Shown here piece by piece: positions 43,501 through 51,018 of a stretch of DNA of 64,000 nt. Under the pieces are notes generated by a model. The model was not told the DNA's origin. It did no database searches and saw only the letters and a list, made by a program, of their open reading frames with translations. The DNA comes from Arboricoccus pini. GTDB taxonomy: Bacteria > Pseudomonadota > Alphaproteobacteria > Geminicoccales > Geminicoccaceae. Position numbers and translations under genes: made by a program. Position 1 is the stretch's first letter; every line of letters starts with the position of its first letter. The stretch lies in NCBI RefSeq assembly GCF_900187945.1, contig NZ_FYEH01000009.1, forward strand, positions 1 to 64,000, given 5' to 3'.

Positions 43501-44189
43501 TCGACGGCATCGATCTTTCCCTTCCTGCCGGGCGGACGACCGCTCTGGTCGGCATGTCGGGTGCCGGCAAGTCGACCCTGGCCCAGTTGCTCCTGCGCTT
43601 TTTCGACCCAGCAGAAGGCCAGCTGTCGATAGGGGGGCACGACCTGCGCGCCTACGGCCTGAATGCCCTTCGCCGCCGTATCGCTTTCGTCGCCCAGGAC
43701 ACTTATCTCTTCAACGATACTTTAAGGGCCAACGTGATGATGGCCCGGCCGGAAGCCAGTGCAGCCGATCTGGCGACAGCCGTGCGCTTGGCCGCTCTCG
43801 ATGAGCTTGTGGCGATGTTGCCGGAAGGTCTGGAGACGGTGGTCGGAGAACGCGGGGCCGCGCTTTCCGGTGGCCAGCGCCAGCGCGTAGCGATCGCCCG
43901 CGCGTTCCTCAAGGACGCGCCGATCTTGATCCTGGACGAGGCCACCTCGCATCTTGATACTGAGAATGAGAAGGCCATTCGCCAAGCGCTCGACGCGTTG
44001 AAGGCTGATCGTACCACCATTGTCATCGCGCACCGCTTGGCGACCGTACGCGACGCCGACCTCATTGTCGTCATGGACCAGGGCCGCGTCGTCGAGCAGG
44101 GCCGACACGCGGACCTTTTGTCCCAAGGCGGCCTCTATGCCCGCCTGGTGGCAAGCCAACTTTCGGCGGGCCGGAAGGAGGCGGCATAG
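40518..44189 (+). CDS. Fused ABC exporter, two transmembrane-ATPase halves in one chain (CydD/CydC-like)
   Basis: A single chain of up to 1223 residues contains two complete half-transporters. Half 1: membrane domain about 50-340, Walker A GPSGGGKS at about 403-410, signature LSGGQ at 507-511, Walker B ILVLDEALSAVD. Half 2: membrane domain about 655-935, Walker A GMSGAGKS at about 1012-1019, LSGGQ at about 1117-1121, ILILDEATSHLD. The membrane segments (LETYFGQFLPQFLISLL in half 1) resemble CydD/CydC, the cysteine/glutathione exporter, or multidrug half-transporters. The first 25-32 residues look unconserved, and later starts at 40593 or 40614 would leave more room for the divergent promoter. 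CydDC is normally two proteins; fusion is uncommon. No cydAB genes are nearby, so the exported substrate is open. Confidence 0.9.
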   Translation: MNGLSEDIWSGVHFRTAYALAASNPMTKAAGAMHIEPRLWQLTRGVRGRIALGTLLGLTGVALGILRLALLGWMIGQAFAGKPFLDLLSTAAAIVSLIFARALFEHWRTMTAHRTAAIVQAKLRRQIFDKVMELGPGGSGRVRSGTLTLSLIDGVDRLETYFGQFLPQFLISLLTPAIIFIGMAFVDLPVAFVMLGFSLLALLAPALWHKADTRNALALMDSHGRFASEFLDAIQGLVTLKAFGQSTARAEQLERHSRELYKTTMRVVATNVAARGITDSAIACGAAAALALGAWRVGEGSMSLAALLIILMLGVEVFRPMRELRTVLHQGMIGLSAAQGIFALLDLRAPIVESPEDGGLPTSLEPSVHFQDVRFCYPGTRRVIHEKLDFKVAPGERVGLVGPSGGGKSSIVRLLLRLYDPDGGAVLVGGKDLRTLPRAEFRRMVAVVNQDTFLFHGTLRDNLLLGRPLASDAEIEAATRAANIHDFITSLPQGYATQIGERGVKLSGGQRQRLAIARAILRDAPILVLDEALSAVDGQNEAVIQEALDRLMRGRTVLVLAHRLSSVIGCDRILVLKDGRVREEGDHATLMRRGGIYAGLMAQQAQEAIQTQPLAPLTPPDMMRPEAGRTASTPALTEGIIKAQALGWPQLVIALMRLVLPWKGRVLATFVLGVTRVLAFIGVGVLSAFTILALKNGQPYAGLLWALAVVAPLSGVLHWLESWIAHDMAFRLLAEMRLAVFRKLDALAPGYLMRRRTGDLMSLVTNDVELVEYFFAHTVAPAFVALLMPTLVLAVLGWASPWLALVLLPFLLVAGLSPLWGRRRIDRLGSLAREAGGELASFAVDSIQGMSELIAFQRETARASELDELTRHHIALRLPFFAELSRQQVFLEALTGLGGLAIVLVGAQLAATGSLQAGWLPLLTLLAMAAFLPIAEIAQVGRQLADTLGATRRLFGLESEPVIIQDGPGVPSPLDHAILLKGVSFSYPGQHHPALDGIDLSLPAGRTTALVGMSGAGKSTLAQLLLRFFDPAEGQLSIGGHDLRAYGLNALRRRIAFVAQDTYLFNDTLRANVMMARPEASAADLATAVRLAALDELVAMLPEGLETVVGERGAALSGGQRQRVAIARAFLKDAPILILDEATSHLDTENEKAIRQALDALKADRTTIVIAHRLATVRDADLIVVMDQGRVVEQGRHADLLSQGGLYARLVASQLSAGRKEAA

Positions 44190-44339
44190 CACGGCCGGCA
44201 TGGGGGCTGCCTGAGCGGCTCGGCCTGTTGCGCCAGCTCTGGCCCAGATGACACCAGCTCCGCCTGGCCGAATATGATTCGGCTCGGATGTGCCGCCTTT
44301 GGCGGTCAAGCCAGGCTCGCGGATATCCTTCCCTGATCT

Positions 44340-44606
44340 CTAGAGCCCGACTTTTTCAGCCTTCTCAGGTGTTATGCAGGCGAACGTATCGCCCGCACCC
44401 CCGCCATAAGGGCGAAAGCTGATCACATGAACGGGGCGGCGGCCGTAGAGAGCGCATGCTCCCTGGGCGGCTTGAAGTTTGGCGCCTTCATCGGTAAATA
44501 CGCTCGACTGCATGGTCAGTCCGTCCGAAGTCACGGAGGTGATCTCCGATGTCGTGCAGCCTGCGATGCTGATTGCCAGGGCCGTAAGGCCAATGGGCTT
44601 CTTCAT
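44340..44606 (-). CDS. Small putative lipoprotein
   Basis: From the ATG at 44606 this is an 88-residue protein with a lipoprotein signal peptide: basic MKKP, a short hydrophobic run, and a lipobox ending SIAGC at about residue 17. The rest (TTSEITSVTSDGLTMQSSVF, CALYGRRPVHVISFRPYG, FACI) has two further cysteines that could form a disulfide. It would sit on the outer face of the inner membrane or in the outer membrane. I do not recognise the family. It stands alone, convergent with the ABC exporter gene, and a small CCGCC-TTT-GGCGG hairpin at 44293-44305 lies between them. An upstream start at 44642 would mask the signal peptide and is rejected. Confidence 0.72.
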   Translation of the reverse strand: MKKPIGLTALAISIAGCTTSEITSVTSDGLTMQSSVFTDEGAKLQAAQGACALYGRRPVHVISFRPYGGGAGDTFACITPEKAEKVGL

Positions 44607-44979
44607 ATGGTGATCCTGCCAGCCAAGTAGAGCAGCGATCACCTTATTCTCGAAGAGTTTATATTGGATTAACGCGTTCGGTCGATCCTGCTCTCGAGAC
44701 GGTGTCGAAAGAGGAGGCCGCCCCTGTTCGCGGAAACAGAGCCATCAACGATCTCCTCGAGCGCCGCTGGGCGCGGCCTTACGCCCTGCAAGCGATCCAG
44801 CAACCCCGCCAACCTCGGTCAGATTGCGCATTCGTCGCTTGGCGTCGGGGCTTTCGATATGACGATCGGGCTCGATCAGCCCGCCGGCCGGAGCGGAGTC
44901 ACTGGCCAGCCTCGTCACGTGCCTCATGTAGCGCGTGCCAGACGAAACCGGCCTTCATCGCCAAGCCCCGCGAAAACGC
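44607..44979. other. Intergenic stretch without a supported gene
   Basis: Between the lipoprotein gene (-) and the end of the GMC oxidoreductase gene (-). Open frames here (for example from 44702 on the plus strand) have no recognisable family, poor ribosome sites and overlap the oxidoreductase gene, so none is called. The left end probably holds the lipoprotein promoter (AT-rich around 44640-44675). Confidence 0.5.
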
Positions 44980-46572
44980 TCAGCCGGCGATGAATTCCGC
45001 GGCGCGCTCGGCCACCATGATTGTCGGCGCGTTCGTGTTGCCGGATACCATTCGGGGGAAGATGCTCGCATCGGCGACGCGGAGCCCTTCCAGCCCGTGG
45101 ACCTTCAATTGCGGATCGACCACCGCCAGCGAATCGACACCCATGCGGCAGGTGCTCGTCGGGTGATAGAGGGTCGTGCAATGGCTGCGGATGTAGAGGT
45201 CAATCTCAGCGTCGCTCTTCGCCTCGGCGCAGGGCGTGATCTCGTGCGCGATGACCTCGGCCAAGGGCGATTGCGCGGCGATCCGCCGATTGAGGCGCAC
45301 GCCTGCGATCATGGTCTGGATGTCATAGCCACTCGGGTCTGAAACGAAATAGCCTGGATCGAGAAGCGGAGTGTCGAGGGGATCGGCCGATCTCAGGCGC
45401 AGCGAGCCCTGGCTCTTTGGACGTTGCAGCGTCGCATGCATGGTAAAGCCCGGCCCGGCGGCCAGATAGCGGGCGTGGTCCCGATGGCCCGAGACCACGC
45501 CATAGAGCTGAAGATCCGGTTCGGTCGCATCTGGACCGCTGCGCGCGAAACCGCCGGCGGCGACCCAGGGTGAAGTAAGGGGGCCGGCGCGTTTGTTCTG
45601 CCATTCCGTGAACGCCAAGCTCAGCTCATCGCCGGTCATGGCGCCGATTCCCGCTTTTTCCTTGAGGGCATAGGTGATCGGAATGTTGATATGGTCCTGC
45701 AGGGTCTTGCCGACGCCCGGCAAGTCGTGGACCGGCTTTACCCCGACGGCTTCGAGTTCCTCTGCGGGTCCTATGCCGGAGAGGAGCAGCAACTGGGCCG
45801 AGCCGATGCTGCCCGCCGAAAGGACGATCTCGTCCGCCTCGATCGTTTCGGGTTGTCCCTTGTCCAGGAGCACGACGCCCCGAACGCGCCCGTTCTCGAC
45901 GGAGATCCGGGTGATGCGGACGCCTGTCCGCAGCGTCAGGTTGGGGCGATCCAGGACCGGTCGAAGAAAGGCCTTGCCAGTGCCGAACCGTTCGCCGTCC
46001 TTGACCGTCAGCTGAAACCAGCCGACGCCTTCCTGCGAGGGACCGTTGAAGTCCGCATTGTCCGGAAGACCGGCGGCGATCGCCGCTTGATGCCAGAGCC
46101 GTTCGTAAGGATCGACGAACGGCACGTCCGATATGAACAACGGACCGCCCGTTCCGTGCAGCGGCGATCCGGCCAGGCGGTCATTATGCTCAGAGCGCAG
46201 AAATACGGGCAGGACCTCGGCCCAGCTCCAGCCGGGACAGCCTTGGGCGGCCCAGCCGTCATAGTCCGAGGGCAGGCCGCGAATATAGATCATCGCGTTC
46301 AAGGCGCCGGAGCCACCCACCATCTTGCCGCGCGGCCAGAAGATGCGCCGATGGCGGCAGCCCGGCTGCGCCTCGGTGTGGTAGCCCCAGTCGGCCCCGG
46401 TATTGAACATCATGGGCCAGTTGGCCGGGATGTCGGAATCGAGCGGTGCCGCGCGTCCGGCCTCGAGCAGCAGCACGCGACGGGCGGGATCGGCCGAGAG
46501 CCGATTAGCAAGAACGCAGCCGGCACTGCCGGCGCCGACGATGATCGTATCGTAATGCAAGGCAGCCCCCAC
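44980..46572 (-). CDS. GMC-family FAD-dependent oxidoreductase (choline dehydrogenase-like)
   Basis: The 530-residue flavoprotein oxidises an alcohol group. The FAD-binding motif IIVGAGSAGCVLANRLS is at residues 10-26, the first GMC signature WPRGKMVGGSGALNAMIYIR at about 80-100, and the second signature SAGSIGSAQLLLLSGIGP in the middle. The C-terminal active-site His and Asn/His pair lie in LYHPTSTCRMG and VSGNTNAPTIMV. It resembles choline dehydrogenase and polyethylene-glycol/alkyl-alcohol dehydrogenases. It is co-oriented with, and 15 bases downstream of, the small membrane protein gene that follows the sodium:solute symporter, so the operon symporter-small protein-dehydrogenase probably imports and oxidises one amino-alcohol or alcohol. 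Confidence 0.93.
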   Translation of the reverse strand: MGAALHYDTIIVGAGSAGCVLANRLSADPARRVLLLEAGRAAPLDSDIPANWPMMFNTGADWGYHTEAQPGCRHRRIFWPRGKMVGGSGALNAMIYIRGLPSDYDGWAAQGCPGWSWAEVLPVFLRSEHNDRLAGSPLHGTGGPLFISDVPFVDPYERLWHQAAIAAGLPDNADFNGPSQEGVGWFQLTVKDGERFGTGKAFLRPVLDRPNLTLRTGVRITRISVENGRVRGVVLLDKGQPETIEADEIVLSAGSIGSAQLLLLSGIGPAEELEAVGVKPVHDLPGVGKTLQDHINIPITYALKEKAGIGAMTGDELSLAFTEWQNKRAGPLTSPWVAAGGFARSGPDATEPDLQLYGVVSGHRDHARYLAAGPGFTMHATLQRPKSQGSLRLRSADPLDTPLLDPGYFVSDPSGYDIQTMIAGVRLNRRIAAQSPLAEVIAHEITPCAEAKSDAEIDLYIRSHCTTLYHPTSTCRMGVDSLAVVDPQLKVHGLEGLRVADASIFPRMVSGNTNAPTIMVAERAAEFIAG

Positions 46573-46587
46573 CCGCTTCGTTGTCGT

Positions 46588-46830
46588 TCAGCTCGCGGGA
46601 CCGAAGGCGCCGCGGCGCTCGTCATCGACATAGGCCACGATGATGCTGAGCAGGATGAAGATGGCGAGGCCGCCGAAATAGACGATCGAGCAGGGGAGGC
46701 CGAAGAAGAGCGGCGTCGGGCCGCCAAGGAGCCAGTAGACGGGCGGCAACAGCCCAAGAAGCGCGTCCAGCGCGAACCAGATCGAGATGAACGGCGAACG
46801 GGGGCGGGTGGCGAAACGAAGCGATGCCAT
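46588..46830 (-). CDS. Small two-helix membrane protein (DUF3311-like symporter partner)
   Basis: The 80-residue protein has two hydrophobic segments (WFALDALLGLLPPVYWLLGG and VYFGGLAIFILLSIIVAYV) and a short polar tail. Small proteins of this type, often annotated DUF3311, are commonly encoded next to sodium:solute symporters and are thought to form part of the carrier complex. It lies 17 bases after the symporter stop codon and 15 bases before the GMC oxidoreductase start, with GAAGGAGAACG before its ATG, so it is translated within the same operon. Family assignment is by size, topology and position. Confidence 0.8.
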   Translation of the reverse strand: MASLRFATRPRSPFISIWFALDALLGLLPPVYWLLGGPTPLFFGLPCSIVYFGGLAIFILLSIIVAYVDDERRGAFGPAS

Positions 46831-46847
46831 GATGTCGTTCTCCTTCT

Positions 46848-48365
46848 TCAGGCGCGGCGCGGCTTGAGACCGAGTTCTTCGACGGCGGCGGGTGTGGGTG
46901 TCTCGCTGGTGGTCAGGGCGAAGAGCCCCTCCACCCTTTGTTCCTCCTCGCTGGTTTGCGGCAGGAAATAGGCGCAGGCGATGTAGATGGCCGCATTGAC
47001 GGCTAGGGCCACGACACCCGAGGTCAGACCGGCGGCCCAGCTGATGCTGGTCGGATAGTAATACTGGAGCAGAATAGCCAGGACGAAGCCCACCACGATG
47101 CCCAGGATCGCACCCGTCTTGTTGCCGCGCTTCCAGAAGATGCCCAGATATTGCGGCACGGCCAGCTGGATGATGCCCTGGTAGGCAAGGACGGCCAGAA
47201 GGAAGAGATGCGGGATCTCGAGGGTCGCCAGCCAGGCCGAGATCAGGGTCACGATCAGCATACCGATTTTGGCGGCGATCACCGACTGCTTATGATCGAG
47301 CGGCCTGTAGCTGCCGATCAGATCATTGGCGATCTGTGCCCCTGAGGCCTGGATCGCCCCATCGACATTGCCCATCGTGGCCGCCAGCACGACGACGCCG
47401 CCCAAGCCGAGGAGAACGGCGCCACCGGCCATCTCGCAGATCTTGAACCAGAGAGCATCGCCAGCACCGGCCAGGGCGGGCACCGTACTGGCGAGAAGAC
47501 CGAGAATGACGAGAGCGCCGGCATAGACTAGGGAAAGGGGGGCTCCCAGGGCGGCAGCGCGCTGCACGCTGCGTACACTGTTGGCCGTGTAGAGGCGGAT
47601 GAAGATCGAGGGCCAGCACCAGCCGCCCAAGGCGCCGGAAAAGATGATGGCGAAGAGATAGAGGGGGCCCAGCTCCGAGCCCAGGCCAGGTGCCTTGAGA
47701 TGCGCGACATCGATCGCAGCCGTGCTGGCGCCCTGGCTCATGACGAGCCAGAAAACCAAACCCACGATGATGAACGAGCCGCCGATATAGGCGATGATGC
47801 CCTGGAACATGTCGGAGATGACGACGCCGCGCATGCCCATGCGGATCGTCCAGAACTGACGGATCGCCATGACGAGGACGCCGGTGATGATCGCGGCCGT
47901 AGCACTCATCGTTCCCATCGATAGCGAGGCGAAGAGTTCCCCCAGGCCCTTAAAGCCCAAAATGAGCCAGGGCATGCCCGAGAGGATGCCGACGATGGCG
48001 CCGATGAAGGCAAGGCCGCGTGAGTTATAGCGAAGAGCCAGGAGATCCGGCTGTGTCTTGAGGTCGAAAAGCTTGCCCCAAAGCCAGACACGCTCGGCCA
48101 TCACGTACATGAGCACGACCGTGAGCAGGCTGTAGATCAGCATGTAGAAGGCGATGACGCCGCCGCTGACGGCAAGTCCCGTCAGCGCCAGGAAGATGCC
48201 GCCCGGCCACCAGGTGTTGAGGAAGGACATGGCCTGGTAGGCGGGACCGAAGGAACGGCCGGCCACGGCATAATCGGTGAACGATTTGTCGGCGATATGC
48301 GCGCGTTGCAGGACGACGATGACCGCGATGCAGAAGATCGCGACGAGGCCGAAAGTAATGATCAT
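46848..48365 (-). CDS. Sodium:solute symporter family protein
   Basis: The 505-residue inner-membrane carrier has about 13 transmembrane segments. The N-terminal SFGPAYQAMSFLNTWWPGGI segment, KGLGELFASLSMGTMSATAA and the SGALGGWCWPSIFIRLYTA segment match the sodium:solute symporter family (PutP/PanF/acetate-permease group). It is the first gene of the operon symporter-DUF3311-like-GMC oxidoreductase. The ATG at 48365 lies after a 297-base region holding the probable promoter (TATAAA on the minus strand around 48490). The substrate may be an amine, alcohol or organic acid, suggested only by the neighbouring oxidoreductase and the amine-handling cluster to the right. Confidence 0.9.
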   Translation of the reverse strand: MIITFGLVAIFCIAVIVVLQRAHIADKSFTDYAVAGRSFGPAYQAMSFLNTWWPGGIFLALTGLAVSGGVIAFYMLIYSLLTVVLMYVMAERVWLWGKLFDLKTQPDLLALRYNSRGLAFIGAIVGILSGMPWLILGFKGLGELFASLSMGTMSATAAIITGVLVMAIRQFWTIRMGMRGVVISDMFQGIIAYIGGSFIIVGLVFWLVMSQGASTAAIDVAHLKAPGLGSELGPLYLFAIIFSGALGGWCWPSIFIRLYTANSVRSVQRAAALGAPLSLVYAGALVILGLLASTVPALAGAGDALWFKICEMAGGAVLLGLGGVVVLAATMGNVDGAIQASGAQIANDLIGSYRPLDHKQSVIAAKIGMLIVTLISAWLATLEIPHLFLLAVLAYQGIIQLAVPQYLGIFWKRGNKTGAILGIVVGFVLAILLQYYYPTSISWAAGLTSGVVALAVNAAIYIACAYFLPQTSEEEQRVEGLFALTTSETPTPAAVEELGLKPRRA

Positions 48366-48662
48366 CGAGGCGCGGTCCCAGTCTTGGCGGTGGATCGTCG
48401 AGGGGCTTGCCAGGGCCTTGCGTGGCCCGTTTTGTGCGTGCAGCTGGAATTAGAGGTTAGGGTGGGGTGAAAGCCCGATGCAAGAAGATTTTATAGCAAA
48501 ACGGGATCTAATCTGCTGAAATCAACCAAAGAGGCAGATCAAACCGACTTTCGTCCAATGCCCGTAGAGCAGTCTTGTGCTTCTGGAAGCTTTATTAGGC
48601 TCGAAGCGATCGTGCGTCAGGAAAAAATCATGATAATGCTTGCTCTTTAAAGTATCGTCCGG

Positions 48663-49301
48663 CTAGCGCTGATACATGATGATCGAAAGATAGTTGCATG
48701 GCCGCTCGATCAGCGTCTCCGGGCCATGAAGTGCCCCAGCATCGAAGAGCAGCGTATCGCCCTGGCGCATGTGATAGCTCTTGCCGCCATGGCGGTAGAT
48801 GAGTTCGCCGGAGAGCATATAGATCAATTCCATGCCCGCATGCTGGAACGAGACATAGGCCTCTGCCTCTTCCTTGAGGGTGATCAGATAGGGCTCGACG
48901 ATGACGTCACTGCTCGAGACGTGGCCCAGGAGTTCGTAGAGATGGCCGATCTTGGTGCCGCGCCGCTCGATCGGCACACCCTGGCCCGCCTTGACGAAGC
49001 TGCAGTCGCGCCGCTCCTCGAAGCTGCTGAACAGAGCCGTGATCGGCACAGAGAGCGCGACCGCCAGCATCTGCAGCGTCGCTAGCGAGGGCGAGATCTG
49101 CCCGTTCTCGATTTTGGAGAGCATGCCGCTCGAGATGCCGGCCGCCGTGGCAAGCTCGTTGACCGTCATGTCGTGGCGCCGCCGCAACTGGCGGATTTCA
49201 TGGCCAAGCGCCTGTTCCAATGGGCGCTCGACGATGGCGGGCGCGCCTGAGCCCGTCGTCAAGTCTGGCGCCGACGGCGGCGCGGATCGTTCCAAGCTCA
49301 T
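48663..49301 (-). CDS. XRE-family regulator with C-terminal cupin sensor domain
   Basis: The protein combines an N-terminal lambda-repressor-like helix-turn-helix (GHEIRQLRRRHDMTVNELA, then SGMLSKIENGQISPSLATLQ) at about residues 33-90 with a C-terminal cupin at about 125-205 (QHAGMELIYMLSGELIYRHG, HMRQGDTLLFDAGALHGPE), 212 residues from the ATG at 49301. Such XRE-cupin proteins often control polyamine, amino acid or glutamylation gene clusters. The frame is open to 49340 with AAGGAG directly abutting the chosen ATG, so a TTG two codons later is also possible. It is divergent from glxB, and two overlapping inverted repeats lie in the shared promoter region, probably its operator. Confidence 0.9.
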   Translation of the reverse strand: MSLERSAPPSAPDLTTGSGAPAIVERPLEQALGHEIRQLRRRHDMTVNELATAAGISSGMLSKIENGQISPSLATLQMLAVALSVPITALFSSFEERRDCSFVKAGQGVPIERRGTKIGHLYELLGHVSSSDVIVEPYLITLKEEAEAYVSFQHAGMELIYMLSGELIYRHGGKSYHMRQGDTLLFDAGALHGPETLIERPCNYLSIIMYQR

Positions 49302-49339
49302 CTCCTTCACGCGAAGGCACAACGGCGAAGAGTAGATCA

Positions 49340-49370
49340 ATGTTTCCCTGGAAGAAACATATATTCTTCC
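49340..49370. promoter_or_regulatory. Two overlapping inverted repeats in the XRE/glxB divergent promoter
   Basis: ATGTTTC (49340-49346) faces GAAACAT (49354-49360), and GGAAGAA (49350-49356) faces TTCTTCC (49364-49370). Both have a 7-7-7 layout and are offset by exactly 10 bases, one helical turn, as expected for cooperative binding of two dimers of the adjacent XRE-cupin regulator. Confidence 0.6.
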
Positions 49371-49432
49371 TAATTGACGGAGATGCCTTGTCTGCCTAGG
49401 GTGCCTCCCGTCGCTCCAGGGAGTGCGCAGCC

Positions 49433-50323
49433 ATGTGCGGAATTGTCGGTCTGTTCTTGAAGGGCAAAAGGCTCGAGAGCGAACTTGGCGCTCTGGTCGC
49501 TGCGATGCTCGAGACGATGTCGGAGCGTGGGCCCGACAGCGCGGGCTTTGCCGTCTTTGGCGAGGGCGAGGATGGTCGTGTCAAGCTGACGCTTCGTCTG
49601 GTCGACGTCGATGCCGACAGCGTCCTTGCCGATGCGGCTGGAGTCCTGGGCTGCGGTGTATGCGGCCAGATGCGCGAGACCCACCTCGTCCTTTCCATTC
49701 CGGCCGAGGAGGAGGTCAAAGCGCGCTTCTGGGCGGAGGGGCGGCCCGATCTGGTCTTGGTGGGCGTTGGCAATCGCATGGAGCTTTACAAGGAGGTAGG
49801 AGCCCCCGCCGACGTAGCGCGGCGCTTTGGTCTGCAGGCGATGAGCGGCACGCATGCGATCGGCCATACACGTATGGCGACCGAATCGGCCGTAACGACT
49901 GCCGGCGCCCATCCCTTTTCGACCGGCAAGGACCAGTGCCTGGTCCATAATGGCTCGCTCTCGAACCATAATGACCTGCGCCGTCGGCTGCGCCGGGGCG
50001 GCATGCGTTTTGAAACCGAAAATGACTCGGAAGTCGCCGCCGCCTACCTGACCTCGCGCATGGCTGGAGGTCTAAGCCTTGGTCAGGCGCTCGAGGCGGG
50101 GCTGGGTGAGCTGGATGGCTTCTACACCTTCGTCTGCGGCACGGCAGGCGGCTTTGCCGTGTTGCGCGATCCCATTTCCTGCAAGCCCGCGGTGATGGCC
50201 GAGACGGACGATTATGTGGCGTTCGGCTCCGAATATCGCGCGCTGGTGCCTCTGCCCGACATCGAGTCGGCGCGAGTCTTCGAGCCCGAGCCCGCCCATG
50301 TCTATGCCTGGGAGCGTCATTGA
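49433..50323 (+). CDS. glxB: Class II glutamine amidotransferase domain protein (GlxB/MgsA-like)
   Basis: The 296-residue protein starts MCGIVGLF, so after methionine removal Cys2 is the N-terminal nucleophile that hydrolyses glutamine. ERGPDSAGFA, GHTRMATESAVT, PFSTGKDQCLVHNGSLSNHN and NDSEVAAAYL are class II amidotransferase landmarks. It corresponds to the first third of glutamate synthase made as a separate protein. The next two genes supply the beta-helix and FMN parts, as in the GlxBCD set of rhizobia and the MgsABC N-methylglutamate synthase of methylamine users. Its stop codon overlaps the glxC start (TGATG). The promoter region is shared with the XRE-cupin regulator. Confidence 0.91.
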   Translation: MCGIVGLFLKGKRLESELGALVAAMLETMSERGPDSAGFAVFGEGEDGRVKLTLRLVDVDADSVLADAAGVLGCGVCGQMRETHLVLSIPAEEEVKARFWAEGRPDLVLVGVGNRMELYKEVGAPADVARRFGLQAMSGTHAIGHTRMATESAVTTAGAHPFSTGKDQCLVHNGSLSNHNDLRRRLRRGGMRFETENDSEVAAAYLTSRMAGGLSLGQALEAGLGELDGFYTFVCGTAGGFAVLRDPISCKPAVMAETDDYVAFGSEYRALVPLPDIESARVFEPEPAHVYAWERH

Positions 50324-51012
50324 TGCCGGAAGTTGATCTGCGGCAGCAGACGGTGCGCGATCTGAACGAGGCGCTGCACCGGTTGAGCCGCCAGACGAAC
50401 GAGACGGATTGGCAGGTGCTGCATCCCAACGGCCAGCACAGCCTGGCCGTCGGTATCGATGCGCCGGTCACGGTCCGAATCAAGGGACATGTCGGCTATT
50501 ATTGCGCCGGCATGAACAAGGACGCCACCGTTATCATCGATGGCAATGCCGGCGTCGGCTGTGCCGAGAACATGATGTCGGGTCGCGTGCACGTCAAAGG
50601 TGATGTTAGCCAGGCGGCCGGTGCCACGGCGCAGGGAGGGCTGCTCATCGTCGATGGCAATGCCTCGGCCCGCTGCGGGATCTCGATGAAGGGTGCCGAT
50701 ATCGTCGTGAAGGGTAATATCGGCCCGATGAGCGCCTTCATGGCGCAGGCGGGCAATCTCGTCGTCCTGGGCGATGCCGGCGAGGCTTTGGGCGATTCGC
50801 TCTACGAGACACGCATCTTCGTGCGTGGCGCGGTCAAGAGCCTGGGTGCCGACTGCGTCGAGAAGCCTATGGGCGAGGAGGAAAAGGCCATTCTGAGCCA
50901 GGTTTTGGAGCTGGCTGGAATTGCCGACGATGTCCGGCCCGAGGCGTTTCGCTTCTACGGGTCCGCCCGACGCCTCTATCATTTCAACGTCGATCACGCC
51001 GAGGAATACTGA
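50323..51012 (+). CDS. glxC: Glutamate synthase C-terminal-like beta-helix protein (GlxC/MgsB-like)
   Basis: The 229-residue protein is built of the repeating G-x-x-G turns of the GltB C-terminal right-handed beta-helix (for example GHVGYYCAGMNKDATVIIDG, GNAGVGCAENMMSGRVHVKG, GNIGPMSAFMAQAG). In glutamate synthase this domain holds the others together structurally; it has no catalytic residues of its own. The ATG at 50323 overlaps the glxB stop codon, and an in-frame TTG lies one codon earlier. The FMN-protein gene follows after six bases. The set glxB-glxC-glxD thus makes a three-subunit version of the single-chain glutamate synthase large subunit. Confidence 0.91.
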   Translation: MPEVDLRQQTVRDLNEALHRLSRQTNETDWQVLHPNGQHSLAVGIDAPVTVRIKGHVGYYCAGMNKDATVIIDGNAGVGCAENMMSGRVHVKGDVSQAAGATAQGGLLIVDGNASARCGISMKGADIVVKGNIGPMSAFMAQAGNLVVLGDAGEALGDSLYETRIFVRGAVKSLGADCVEKPMGEEEKAILSQVLELAGIADDVRPEAFRFYGSARRLYHFNVDHAEEY

Positions 51013-51018
51013 GCCGTC

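Noticed and set aside
44702-45166. 154-codon plus-strand frame overlapping the GMC oxidoreductase gene
   Set aside because: No recognisable family, composition typical of an antisense frame, and most of it lies opposite the conserved end of the oxidoreductase.
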